Positions 36,401-45,649 of a stretch of 64,000 nucleotides of DNA are shown piece after piece. The translations under genes and the position numbers were made by a program. The DNA comes from Certhia americana (taxonomy: Eukaryota; Chordata; Aves; Passeriformes; Certhiidae), in NCBI GenBank assembly GCA_018697195.1, contig CM031858.1, forward strand, positions 109,616,944-109,680,943, given 5' to 3'. Under the pieces are notes generated by a model, which did not search any database, had not been told where the DNA came from, and saw only the letters and a program-made list of their open reading frames with translations. Position 1 is the stretch's first letter, and each line of letters opens with the position of its first letter.

Positions 36401-37309
36401 GGGGATCTTGATGACCATTTTCTTGATGATTTAGGAGACAAGTTTAAGACTCTAGCAGAAATATGTATAGGTAGACAGATCAACATGAAAGATGGCGGGT
36501 ACAAGAATGAATCGGGTTTTGGTCTTAGTGAAACAAAGTCACAGTTGTTAGATCAGCAAAATGCTTCCACCGCTGAACAAGCCTTTGCCTCAGGTAGTGG
36601 TTTCCAGTCCATCCCACCCATGCATGCAGGTAGTGGCACAGGAGAAAGCACCCACCTGTCCAAGGAGGTGATCACAGAAACAACCTTTTCATCATCCCAT
36701 TCTGGGCAGCACAGTGCCCAGCACCTCCCCACAGGCCACGTGGGGAGCAATGTCACCATGACGGAAACATCCTATTCTGTGGGGGCTCCTGCCCACTCAA
36801 CTCCTGTCTTTTTGGACCCCCAGTTTAAGGAGAATGTAGTGGTGACAGAGAGAGTGTTGGCACCTGCATCAAGCCTTCAGGGGATGGTGAAAATCCCTGA
36901 TTTGCCACACGGAAGTAGTGTGGTGGTTACAGAGAGGATGGTGAAGTCGGCAGGTGCTGGGCCAGGAACCCTGACAGTTCCGGATCTTCCTGACTCACAG
37001 TATGTGGTGGTGAGGGAACGAGAGAGGGTGCTTGTGCCTGCTGCAGAGCAGGGCTCGCTCAGCCTCCCCACTGCGTCAGAGGATCACAGCATGGTGCTGA
37101 ATGAAAGGGTGGTGGCAGCCTCGGGGCTGCAGAGCAGAGCTGAACAGGCAGCAGGTGCCACCTCAGCGAGGCAAGAGCATGCTCTGATCACAGACACCCC
37201 ACTTAACCTGATGGGCACCGACTTACAGGGGCCATCTCCTGCCAATGCCACACTGAGCAAGTCTTCCAGGGTCACCAAATACAGCACAGTGCAGTATACT
37301 CGCTCATAG
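15436..37309 (+). CDS. DSG2: Desmoglein-2, complete gene, 15 coding exons
   Basis: Single-pass desmosomal cadherin for Ca2+-dependent adhesion in epithelia and heart. Fifteen exons join in frame into 1,126 residues (human about 1,118). Signal peptide about 1-23; propeptide ends RQKR (46-49), giving a mature E-W start whose Trp is the cadherin strand-swap residue. EC1-EC4 carry Ca2+ motifs DINDN (150-154), DVNDN (260-264) and DENDN (485-489); EC3 has the degenerate NVREG typical of desmogleins. Sequons at N111, N181, N305 and N456. TM about 607-630. The cytoplasmic tail has a Gly/Ala-rich exon 14, plakoglobin-binding [12 protein letters not shown] in exon 15 and desmoglein repeats about 968-1080. 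Homology to DSG2, length, phases and position next to TTR all agree. The start has G at -3. Oddities: probable GC donor in intron 13, one juxtamembrane Cys, and HAL at 129-131. Confidence 0.95.
15481..21667 (+). other. DSG2: DSG2 intron 1
   Basis: A 6.2-kb GT-AG intron. It starts with a GC-rich 35-bp minisatellite, listed separately. The rest is AT-rich, with a 15-bp tandem duplication (about 17279-17308) and poly-T tracts near 18953 and 19391. No gene or recognisable transposon was seen. Confidence 0.75.
15490..15718. repeat. 35-bp minisatellite, about 6.5 copies, in DSG2 intron 1
   Basis: The repeated anchor CCGGGGTCCCTCGGTACC recurs every 35 bp (anchor G at 15543, 15578, 15613, 15648, 15683), with diverged copies at each end. 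Each unit holds a GGTACC. The unit has no stop codon on either strand, so long ORFs open in several frames across it. These are not genes. Confidence 0.93.
21668..21703 (+). CDS. DSG2: DSG2 exon 2 (36 bp micro-exon)
   Basis: Acceptor ttgcag ends at 21667 and donor gtagga starts at 21704. The exon encodes [12 protein letters not shown], aligning with human ICFNVGSGLHLQ. Its length (36 nt) and phase (0-0) match. It completes the signal peptide. Confidence 0.88.
22598..22732 (+). CDS. DSG2: DSG2 exon 3 (propeptide, furin site)
   Basis: 135 nt, phase 0-0, the same size as in human. It encodes VRQKREW, with the furin-type site RQKR at 22652-22663, and ends NPIAR before donor gtaagc. Confidence 0.95.
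23664..23822 (+). CDS. DSG2: DSG2 exon 4 (EC1)
   Basis: 159 nt, 53 codons: IHSDLEDTG through [12 protein letters not shown] to KTPILL. Two codons shorter than the human exon. Contains the sequon N111. Confidence 0.95.
24092..24236 (+). CDS. DSG2: DSG2 exon 5 (EC1/EC2 boundary)
   Basis: 145 nt, starting [10 protein letters not shown]. It carries the Ca2+ motif DINDNSPVF and ends GSIEELSET plus one base. The RAL/YAL adhesion tripeptide position reads HAL. Confidence 0.95.
25471..25631 (+). CDS. DSG2: DSG2 exon 6 (EC2)
   Basis: 161 nt. Completes the split Gly codon 174, then reads [19 protein letters not shown] and ends INLDRE in phase 0. Confidence 0.95.
26455..26589 (+). CDS. DSG2: DSG2 exon 7 (EC2)
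   Basis: 135 nt, phase 0-0. Contains [14 protein letters not shown] and [15 protein letters not shown]. Donor gtaagt. Confidence 0.95.
26729..26914 (+). CDS. DSG2: DSG2 exon 8 (EC3)
   Basis: 186 nt, phase 0-0: [13 protein letters not shown] through [16 protein letters not shown] to LTVVK. Strongly conserved with human. Confidence 0.95.
27824..28083 (+). CDS. DSG2: DSG2 exon 9 (EC3/EC4)
   Basis: 260 nt. Starts [13 protein letters not shown] and includes the degenerate EC3 linker NVREG. Ends [13 protein letters not shown] plus two bases. Confidence 0.95.
28956..29098 (+). CDS. DSG2: DSG2 exon 10 (EC4)
   Basis: 143 nt: [19 protein letters not shown] through [13 protein letters not shown]. Ends with one base of the next Asp codon. 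Confidence 0.95.
29719..29946 (+). CDS. DSG2: DSG2 exon 11 (EC4 / membrane-proximal)
   Basis: 228 nt: [13 protein letters not shown] and the Ca2+ motif DENDNCP, then [15 protein letters not shown] to [10 protein letters not shown]. Confidence 0.95.
29947..31385 (+). other. DSG2: DSG2 intron 11
   Basis: 1.4-kb GT-AG intron containing one sense CR1 fragment (about 30340-30925). The acceptor is preceded by a T/C tract and reads ctcag at 31381-31385. Confidence 0.8.
30340..30925 (+). mobile_element. CR1 LINE fragment in DSG2 intron 11
   Basis: CR1 3' region in sense. Recognisable segments are CATCTGGAGTGCTGTGTCTG (30415-30434), CCAGCAAAGGACAGCAAAGA (30480-30499) and AGCCTTGAGAAGAGATGACTG (30557-30577, trimmed here to its core). 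It also has the CAGGAGGAACTTCCTTACTG and GAACAGATTGCCCTGAGAAG blocks. Decayed and non-functional. Confidence 0.85.
31386..31616 (+). CDS. DSG2: DSG2 exon 12 (extracellular anchor and membrane segment)
   Basis: 231 nt. Encodes the Cys-rich [12 protein letters not shown], then [19 protein letters not shown]. Ends with one base of Leu622 before donor gtaagt. Confidence 0.94.
31617..32638 (+). other. DSG2: DSG2 intron 12
   Basis: 1.0-kb GT-AG intron with no recognised element. A short open frame at 32252-32482 has no support. Confidence 0.75.
32639..32781 (+). CDS. DSG2: DSG2 exon 13 (membrane exit, inner anchor); probable GC donor
   Basis: Acceptor ccctgtag ends at 32638. It completes Leu622, then [17 protein letters not shown] and ends [10 protein letters not shown]. 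The conserved protein ends at AAG 32779-32781, followed by GCATGT, which fits a GC-type donor and phase 0. The alternative is a GT donor 4 nt on (after 32785) paired with acceptor 33916, which also stays in frame but replaces a few residues. Confidence 0.85.
32782..33912 (+). other. DSG2: DSG2 intron 13
   Basis: 1.1-kb intron with a likely GC-AG boundary. No gene or named repeat was seen. Poly-T tracts lie near 33607-33650. Confidence 0.7.
33913..34257 (+). CDS. DSG2: DSG2 exon 14 (Ala/Gly-rich cytoplasmic segment)
   Basis: 345 nt, 115 codons, phase 0-0. Begins [13 protein letters not shown], has a poly-Ala tract, then [13 protein letters not shown] (human GRWEEHRSLLS), and ends [12 protein letters not shown] (human LNEEFLRNYFTD). 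Donor gtaagc. Confidence 0.92.
33966..34001 (+). repeat. DSG2: (GCA/CAG)n trinucleotide repeat coding poly-Ala in DSG2
   Basis: Seven uninterrupted CAG triplets (33968-33988), then an interruption and three more units. Read in frame as Ala6-Gly-Ala3 (residues 689-698). Confidence 0.92.
34258..36280 (+). other. DSG2: DSG2 intron 14
   Basis: 2.0-kb GT-AG intron. It contains an open stretch at 34432-34947 with a good internal donor (GCG|GTAAGTGG at 34758/34759). No homology was recognised, and it is discussed as a finding only. Confidence 0.7.
36281..37309 (+). CDS. DSG2: DSG2 exon 15 (catenin-binding segment, desmoglein repeats, stop)
   Basis: 1,029 nt. Starts [17 protein letters not shown], with [17 protein letters not shown] and [13 protein letters not shown] (plakoglobin binding). 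Repeat cores lie at 36833 (NVVVTERV), 36917 (SVVVTERM), 37001 ([10 protein letters not shown]) and 37088 (SMVLNERV), about 28-29 residues apart. Ends [12 protein letters not shown] and TAG at 37307-37309. Confidence 0.96.
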   Translation, partial: KAVSFADEDEEQAAKDCLLVYSQGESGSPHGSVGCCSFIEGDLDDHFLDDLGDKFKTLAEICIGRQINMKDGGYKNESGFGLSETKSQLLDQQNASTAEQAFASGSGFQSIPPMHAGSGTGESTHLSKEVITETTFSSSHSGQHSAQHLPTGHVGSNVTMTETSYSVGAPAHSTPVFLDPQFKENVVVTERVLAPASSLQGMVKIPDLPHGSSVVVTERMVKSAGAGPGTLTVPDLPDSQYVVVRERERVLVPAAEQGSLSLPTASEDHSMVLNERVVAASGLQSRAEQAAGATSARQEHALITDTPLNLMGTDLQGPSPANATLSKSSRVTKYSTVQYTRS

Positions 37310-39095
37310 CCTGGCTCCTGGCAGGGATGGCAGTGTCCAGCACTCTTCTCTCTGCATGCATCCTGCCTCAGCGTTTTCCATGAGATCCAAATTTGCTGGA
37401 GCTTCCAGAATGACATGTACTCATTTGCACTAGTTTGTATAAATATGGATTGTATGACCAGGAAGCAAGTAAGGAAATCTGGTGTTATGTTACATTGACA
37501 GGGATGCTTTTGAAGTGAAAATATGTGGGAAATACTTTTTTTTTCCTGGTTTGCTATTTTTGTTATTGTTTTTTATTATACAGATAGTGTAACAATGTCA
37601 CATAACCAGAGCTGCATAATTATGGGAAAACAGGATAAAAGTCTCCAATCTAGTAATGGATAGTGCAAAGCACAAGTAAAGTTTTTGAACTGCTATTGAG
37701 TATATCTGAAGTCCTCCTGTGAGAGGAATCAGTTTCTCATTGTGTTTGCCATTGTGTTGTGTGCCGTGGTAGCTCCTCCTGAGCCTTGCTAAGAAATCTT
37801 CCTGAGAAGCCCGGGTCACCAAAGCTCGTATGCCTTTAGGGCAGTGGTGTGCTGATCTCCTGAAGGGATGTCACAATTTCAGGTTATCAGAATTTGTAAC
37901 TTAAGCAATCAATACTTGCACGTTACCACAGCAGTTAAAGAGAGCAACTAGCAAAAAAGCTGAGAACTGCAATTTTTCATAGCCTCAAGTCTGAAAGTTC
38001 CATTACTTGGTGTGGGTCTACACTGACATGGACGAGTAAACATTTGCATCTTGTACATTTTCCACTTTATTTAACTTATGAGAAACAACCAAGGCTTACC
38101 TTATCCTTGGAGCCAGAGATTCAGTCAGTGGCTTTGTCAGCAAAGCTTATGGCCCTTGGACATCTGTAGGATCTGATTTACAGGTACGAGTTCACAGACT
38201 GAGAAATCAGTGTTGTGTGTGTGATGTTCCACTAGTTTCAGTACCAGAGCTCAAGTGGCTGGTATAATGCTGTGTAATGACAGCTTCTCTTGACTGTGAC
38301 AAGACAAGAAGAATCTCCCTTTAGCTCTGCGACACTGGAGTTTACTTTGCTTTCCTTGAAGTTTGTGTGGTAAAACAGCAGGAGACAGTACTGCACTGTT
38401 TAGCAGTATGTATATATGCATATGTAAATATTTGTATGCCGTTTGGAACATTCTGAAGTCAATTTTATACAGAAAAAGATGTCTTACAATCCTTATGTTT
38501 TCTCAGAGCAGAAGTATTTTAGATGAGACATAGGTAGCATGTTTATCTCATACCTGTGAAATCATCAATTGGTCATCAAGTACTGCAAAGCCTGTTGACC
38601 TGCAGAACTTTCAGGCTGTCTCCATCTCCTGTAGTTTTTTCCTGTTTTAGCACTGCATAACAGTGTTAGGTTTTCCACTGATGTGTTCTGCCTTTGACTG
38701 GAAATACTCTCAGTGTGTTTAGTCTTACTAACAGTAAAAGTTGTTTCAAAAACGTAAATACATAAACTAGGAGCCATGGCTGTGCTCAAAGATGACAGTG
38801 GGTCATTACATTAAGTGGATTAGTACTTCCAAACATATCAGACTCCTTGCTTGCTTGGACCTATTGGGTATTTATCTCTTACACTAAATTTTTTAAATAT
38901 ATGTATTTATTTCTAAGCAAGCCTGCAGTTTCAAGTGGTCACCACTTTTGTGACTTTCTATTAGCATATCTTTGTGGATTTATGCAATCTTAAAAGAAAG
39001 AACTCTACTGTATTTTTTAATTCTTTATTCAAATGGCTACCCCACTGAAAACACTGGTTTTCCTACTGCAAATAAAGAGTTTAAAGGTAAAATGA
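37310..39095 (+). other. DSG2: Probable DSG2 3'UTR
   Basis: About 1.8 kb of non-coding sequence to the first AATAAA after the stop (39071-39076). The cleavage position is inferred. No transposon was recognised inside. Confidence 0.6.
39071..39076 (+). terminator. DSG2: AATAAA polyadenylation signal (DSG2)
   Basis: First canonical hexamer downstream of the DSG2 stop codon, in ctgcaaataaagagt. Confidence 0.55.
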
Positions 39096-42000
39096 GGATT
39101 GACATTTCCCCAAAAGCCTGAAGGCATATCTGAAAGATGCAGATGTTAAAAAGGTTGGTGTCCTGCTATAACTTAAAGATTTTGACAAAATTCTATGTGA
39201 ATTCTACCTTGTGGTTAAGTACTCTAAATTTTGTACTAACTTGATGCAAGAGAACAGCATCCCCTCTGTAGATTTACTGAGCCTTGAGTCAAACCCAACG
39301 AATCAGTTGTTGCTTCCTGACAACATGGCATAAAACAGTCTCAGTTTTATAACGCGTTAAAACATGCTGTTGTTAACATTCAGAAGAAGATGTAAGCGTG
39401 TAATGTTTGTATATAAACTTTCACAGATCTGCTTGTAAAGAGTCTATTTGAATAGATTTGTTAAGAGCAAGTCTCCTTTTTTTTGACTTCGTCTTGTACC
39501 AAGGCTGCAGCTGCTATCAGCGTTATCAGTGTGTGTTAATGCTGGCAAAACATCCATCAGATTAAATCACTCACTTCTAATGGAGCTGTGTTTTGTAAAC
39601 GATAGTGACTGGTGGGAGGAATGTACCAGCCCAAATTAATGGAAGTTCCTGGTTAACATCTGACTACTAGATAACCCTGAGAGGGGGACTAGCCCCAGAC
39701 ACTTATCTTTGTGAGAGATGCCTTGTTGTGACTTCAAAAGGAAAAGCAAAGTCTGTAATTTTCTTATCTAAAAATAATAGAGCACAGTTACACTGAAATG
39801 CCAGCATGACAGGGATTGTATCCATACTGTTCTTCTGTGCTTTATGTTACCTGTGAATCCTTGCTAAGAATGTCGGACTCCATGAGTATTAGCCAGCCTG
39901 CCACGACAAGGATGAAGCCTGTGTCCTGCATATCCACAAGGAAGTATTTCTATGTCATCCCTCAGTGTCTAGTTGGAGCTAGGTTAGACTTTGCAAGGCA
40001 GCACAATGTTTCCCAGGCTCCATTCTTTCCTGGGAATTTGACCAATCCACCATCAAAGATTTAAAGCTTGGCAGGGTTATCAGAAGTAAATCAGTTTTTA
40101 AAAGTTAAGTAAATCATCTGCTATCCCTAGGAGAGTGATGGTAAGTGTTTATGGCTGTGAGGCATCTCAAAAATGCATCGCTCCTTCAGTGTGAATTGAA
40201 GTGGTGGAGCTGGTGGTGCTGGCTGTCTCCTCTGCTGGCCCCTTCTCCTTCCTGGTGGCCTTTCAGCTTCCAGAGATCTCAGAGTGCATTGACAGCAATC
40301 TTTCCTTCTTATCTTATGTGCTTTCAAAGCACATAGTTTGCAAGGGTTTCAAGACATCTTTTCAAGACCCAGGTGCATGGAGAAGCAAGGCAGTGGGGGT
40401 TACTGGTCACACAGAAATGGCTTCCAGATGTGGGAAAAGCTGAGAGCCCTGTTAGGAAAACTTTCCACAGGTATCTTTGGGTGGCTGCTGCTACAGAGAT
40501 GGGATACTGCATGACAAGGACTTCTGGCATGATCCAGGAGAGGCTTGGTGTCAAGTTGTAACAGGACAGCTCTCACCTGAGGCAAAACGATGGATTAAGA
40601 TGACTGGAGGAGAAGTGGTGTTCTGCTTTCTCTGATAGACAGCAATCACTGAATAAAAGAAATTGTGTGGGGCACAGTCCTGATTGCCCAATAAACCATG
40701 TCCAGTGCCCCAGCCCTCTGGTATGATTAGTGAGAGTCACTGCCAGGCAACAACTGCACAAATGTCACCAGTGTGGCTCTTGAACCACACCAAGTGGCTG
40801 CAGTCGCCAGCTGCCAGTTTCTCCTTGTGGCCTCACCCCAGAAGCACTGCAGGTGGTCAGGTGTCCCCAGCACATCCTATTGCTCAGCACCCTGGCAGCC
40901 AAAAATCAAATGCAGAGCTGGATACCTGCTCCCTATGGCGTGGGGCTGGTATGTGGGGAAATTGTCCTCATATTTACAGCTACCCATTTGTGAAGCCACA
41001 GAGGCTGTAGTGAAAGGGGGCATGACAGTGGGACTCACAGCTGAAAATTGTATTTTTATGTAATTCTAAGCAAATTGTTTTACATACCAAATGGTAAACC
41101 TTCCAACATTATCTTGTATTAGTTAGGGATGCCCAGGGAGAGAGGAATTCACACAGATGATCCCTCTACTTAGTTCAGTATTTTCTGTTAGATACTGATG
41201 TGTACAGAGTGGTAGCACTGGTTTTAAAACTGCCCTGAAACTCATTTCCTTGCAATACATAACAGAAAGTGTCTTCAGCCATATGGTAGGAGTGCATCCA
41301 GAAGGTGCTGTGGAAAAAACACATGGCAAAGTTTGTTCTTCCAGGTGCTGGGGAAGCAGGAGTGTTTAGGGCCTTCCCACCTCAGCTCCAAGCTGGTTTC
41401 TGACCTACGTTTCAAATGTTTCATCAGACTATTTCTCTTAGATCTGTTATCTGCTAGAGCAAATAGAATTTGGAGATATCACCTCAGAGTGATTACGCAA
41501 AAACCAGCATTGATTCCCTGGCTAATGATTGTTCAAGATCTTTGGAGCATGGCTAAAGTTTAAACCCTGGGGGTAGGGGGGAAGCACGAGTTTGAGCAGA
41601 CAGTGCTGGTACCAGCTGATGGGTCTCCCTCAGGCCTTGAATCCAGCCTCCCAAACAGCTGTGGGACATGGAATGGTGGCAGACACTGAGCTGCTGGGAG
41701 TAGCTGGGTGGCAGTGACATGGCACTGTGCAGCAGGAGGGCACAAACCCTGGGTTTGTGGGTACCAGGGGCAGAGCTGTAATTGCTCAGGACAACCTCCA
41801 GCCCAGCTGGGTGTTTTTGCCACCCTCTCTTCCCTCTCACTCTAGTCAAGCTAGCACCTTCCTTGCTTCCCTAGATTTCTTTCCTTTATAAAAAGCTCTC
41901 AGATATCTAAGGCAAATTATTATTAATAACAATTATTTAAAATTACATATAATATATATGTTGTTATATATTCCTATATAATTAATAAATAGTTAATAAT

Positions 42001-44714
42001 TAATAATAGCAATATTCTCATTATTGCCTAATTATTACCAATTAATTCTTTCTTGAAAATAAGACTAAAAGCAGAGCTTCCAACTAGAAGGAATTAAATA
42101 CTTACAGCATCAGCTTCTTAGATGGAGCCAAATTGCATCTCCCAGGTGATGCATCTCACCTGATCTATCACACACCTGTCAGTGGCACATCTAGCACTGA
42201 TGGGCAGATTTGCCCTGTGTGCCCTGTCTTGTTATTTATCATCCTGCATTATACTTTTGTAACCAGCAAACTTGATTTTTACAACAGCAGACCAGAAGCC
42301 TCTCACACCCTTTTTGAATCAGAATCCCAGGAGAGGTACTGTCAAAATAATAGATCTGTAAAGAAATAGTTTCCTTGTCATCCATCCTACCTTGGTTTTG
42401 TGGGAAAGAGGTGAGAGACATGAACCACAGATACAAACAAATATTTGATTTTTATAATCCTGGTTACTTGGAACTCCCTATACTCTACCATAGAAGAATA
42501 AAATATTTTTCCCTAACACAAACAAACCAAGCCATTTCAGTCAGGGTTCTGTGTGAGGTTTTTCAGGCGTCTTTTTAAGCAAGCAAGCAAATTACACTTA
42601 GTGTCAGATGGGTAAAAAATGCTTAAAATACCCTTTTCCAGGTGGTTCTAATGGACTTGGTTAGTAGTTGTGCTTCCTGCATTTTGGATAAATGGCTGCC
42701 ACCTGGGGCAGATGAAGTCCCTACTACAGCAGGTAAACAAGCTGGAATAGATCTCAAGGACGTGTCCTGGACAAGGAGCACAGAGGTCATTCTCACACCC
42801 CTGTTCTTTGAATTAATGAGCATTTAAATATTTGATTCCATGTGAAGCAAGTCCAAACAGAGTGACCTTACAGCACCCTTGATGTTAGTTATGGTGCCTT
42901 TATCAAAGAAAGGGAAGATAGAATGGAACTAAACGAGGTCTTCTCTCACAAGAAAATTCCCCTTACAACTTGAATAGAGTCAACCACCATTATAAACTTT
43001 GATAAATTTTCTGGCTCGCTCTGCTTGTGTTACTTCAAAAGATTACTTCAAAATACTCGTGAGACACATAGGGTAACTTTTTTGGAAAGAAAGGATTAAA
43101 ATAAGAAAAAAATTAACTGCCTTTTACATTGTGTTCTTCCAAATTCAAGAAAATTTCTGCAAACCAGTGTCAAATTAAAAGAAGATACAAGTACAATAAC
43201 ACAATAACAAGAGCTGAGAAAGCAGCCACAGTAACATTTTACTTGTAAATTAATCCAGGTCAGTATAGAAGTATAGTTGGCTTTTAAGGATTAAGGCAGT
43301 CTTTTGAAGGAGATATTTAAATGAACATTCTGGTCAAAATCATAAACTTTCAAGACATCCACTAACACACTTAGAGGAAGTATTTCAGTGTATCATTTAC
43401 CAAAGATCTCACCCCTTTATTTTGATCCCCTTTCTACAAATCACACTGATAACTTACAGGGCAGTCTGGCATCCCACTGTACTGCTTTTGGCAGGGATAC
43501 AATTCATTTTCTTCATAGAGCTCCTGTGCTACAGATTTTCATTTATGACCAGAATGGTGTTGCTAACACAGGGATGTGTTAATTATTGCTGAGCAGCACT
43601 TGCAAAATGTCGAGGCCTTTTCTGCTGCTCACATTGTCCTGTCAGCAAGCAAGCTGGGTGTGGGCAAGGGACTGAGCCCAAACACTACATCCACAGTACA
43701 AAATCAAACAGAAGAGCAGAACATGATGCTGTCCCTGAGTGTTTTCACTTATTTCTCAGATATCTTATTCAGGTTTTTCACTGAGGAGTATTCTGACCTA
43801 TGACAAAAGAAGAAGAAGAGCGCTTTTGAAGCACATGGATGGAACAAAAACATTCTTGATGTGATGTGGTCTGAAGTAGAAAGCCTCCAAGCAGTGAGGT
43901 TCTGATGTAAACACAGTTGAGGCTCTCTTACTGCATCAGCTGAAGTTTGATATTAGCAGAAAAGGACAATGTGACAAAATATGTGTCACAATATCATGTG
44001 GAAGAAGAAGAGAAGCTGTTACTTTTAAAATTGCTTCTGGAAGGGGATGTGCTGAACATACTGCTCAGTCTGAGTTTACAAAATTATCTGCTGTGTATTA
44101 GGGAGAAATACTCTGTGCGGAATGTTTGCTGCTCTGGAAGGAATTTGTACCACAAATAAATCAGCAGTTAGTACCACCAGGGTTCATTTCAGAGAGAGCC
44201 TCCTTTGGAAGGCCCTGCCCCTCAAATAACCCCTCTCTGTTTCTCTCCCATGTCTATTTTTCCTGCTGTGCTCTACAGCCAGATTAAAGGATCAACAGGA
44301 ATTGAAATAGTCCACAGTGCCGCCTACTCATCCAGAGTCTGGGTGGTTTTTTGTTTAGAGGAGTTGGAGTTTGACGATATCTATCGAAGTGCATTAAGTT
44401 TGCAGAGCATTAGAAAAGAAATCCAGTCTTTCAAAGGGAAGGAAAATAGAAATCTGCTTTCAGCATATATCTTTTTTTGTTTACTTTGGTAACAGAATGA
44501 TTTTTGGAGGTATTTTTTTTGTTATATCTGGCTCTGTCTGCCACCACAGATAAGCTCTGTTGTATCACAGCAACAGAGGAATGGCTGACATTTTTCCTGG
44601 TGACAGTGAAAAAAAAATAAAAGAATTGGTTTGTTATCTTTATTGCCAGCAGATGACCAGCTGCTTCCCAGGAGGCACCAAAGGCGTAACACATTTCACA
44701 AAGCAGAACCATTA
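39096..44714. other. DSG2-TTR intergenic DNA, part 1
   Basis: No gene I can support. An AT-rich stretch at about 41915-42055 (TTA/ATA runs) is the only marked compositional feature. ORFs are short and overlap on both strands. Confidence 0.65.
41915..42055. repeat. AT-rich low-complexity stretch
   Basis: Almost pure A/T with ATTAATAA and TATATA runs. Confidence 0.8.
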
Positions 44715-45355
44715 AATCTTTCCTTCATGGAATTACAGATTTGTTAGGATTGTAAAGGATCTCTGGAGATCATCTACTCCAACCTCCCTGCCAAGGCAGG
44801 GTCACCTAGAGTAAATTACAGAAGAATGTGTCCAAGTGAGTTTTGAACACCTCCAGAGAGGGAGATTCTGTGACTTCCCTGGGCACCTGCTCCAGTGCTC
44901 TGTCACCCTCAATGGAAAGAGGTTCCTCCTCGTGTTGAGGTGAAGCATCTTGAGTGTTAGTTTATGGCCATTGCTCCTTGTCCTGTGTCTGGGCATGGAA
45001 AAGGGTCTGGCACCATCCTCTCGACACCTGTCTTTAAGATATTTATATGGATTAACGAGATCCCCTCTCAGTCTTCCCTGGACTAAGCAGGTCCAGCTCC
45101 TTCAGTCTCTCCTTGTTAAGAGAGATGATCCAGACCCCAAATCATCTTTGTGACTCTCACTGGATCCTGTCCATCAGCTCCTTATCTCTTGTTCTGTAGA
45201 GCCAGGAACTGGGCACAGCGTTCCAGATGTGGCTTTACTGGAGCTGACTAGAGGGGGAAGATCATCTCCCTCAACCTGCCGGCCACACTCTTCCCGGTGC
45301 TCCCCAGGATTCCACTGCCCTCTTTCTGTGCAGGAAAGCTCCTGCTGCACTGTCT
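44715..45355 (-). mobile_element. CR1 LINE fragment, antisense
   Basis: Reverse complement of the CR1 3' region. Markers in + orientation are ATCTCTGGAGATCATCTACT, ACACCTCCAGAGAGGGAGAT, AGGTCCAGCTCCTTCAGTCT and CAGCGTTCCAGATGTGGCTT. It breaks off where the polypurine repeat begins. Inactive. Confidence 0.85.
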
Positions 45356-45360
45356 CAGAA

Positions 45361-45465
45361 CAAGAAGAAGGAAGAAGAAGGAAGAAGAAGGAAGAAGAAG
45401 GAAGAAGANNNNNNNNNNGAAGAAAGAAGAAAGAAGAAAGAAGAAAGAAGAAAGAAGAAAGAAGA
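45361..45465 (+). repeat. Polypurine GAA-rich tandem repeat with assembly gap
   Basis: Before the gap the unit is about 10 bp (GAAGAAGAAG). After it the unit is 7 bp (GAAGAAA). The N run marks unresolved sequence, so true length is unknown. ORFs reading through it are artefacts. Confidence 0.9.
45409..45418. other. Assembly gap (10 N)
   Basis: Ten N inside the tandem repeat. The number is probably nominal. Confidence 0.98.
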
Positions 45466-45625
45466 GGGAGAAGGCGGCGAGCGGTGCCTGGGGCCACCAG
45501 GTGGCAGCCGGTGACCGCGTGTGCCCTGCCTGCCGAGCCGCGGCCACCTCTGCAAGGGACGGGCAGCGGAGCGGCTGCAGGGCCGCCCTTACCCCACACG
45601 AGATTCTCTCTGAGACCGCTCCAGC
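45466..45625. other. Short GC-rich, CpG-containing island
   Basis: An abrupt GC-rich stretch directly after the polypurine repeat in otherwise AT-rich intergenic DNA. Contains the CTCF-like motif. It could be an unrecognised repeat part or a regulatory island. Confidence 0.5.
45491..45509 (+). promoter_or_regulatory. CTCF-like binding motif
   Basis: GGGCCACCAGGTGGCAGCC fits the CTCF core consensus YGRCCASYAGRKGGCRSYV at 18 of 19 positions by eye (only the first base differs). It lies between DSG2 and TTR. Occupancy is not shown by sequence. Confidence 0.45.
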
Positions 45626-45649
45626 CTCGCTGCATCTGAAAGGTTTTTG

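Noticed and set aside
43947..44492. Short acidic/Leu-rich ORFs (43947-44159 and 44205-44492)
   Set aside because: Length is within chance expectation, with no recognisable domain or splice signals.
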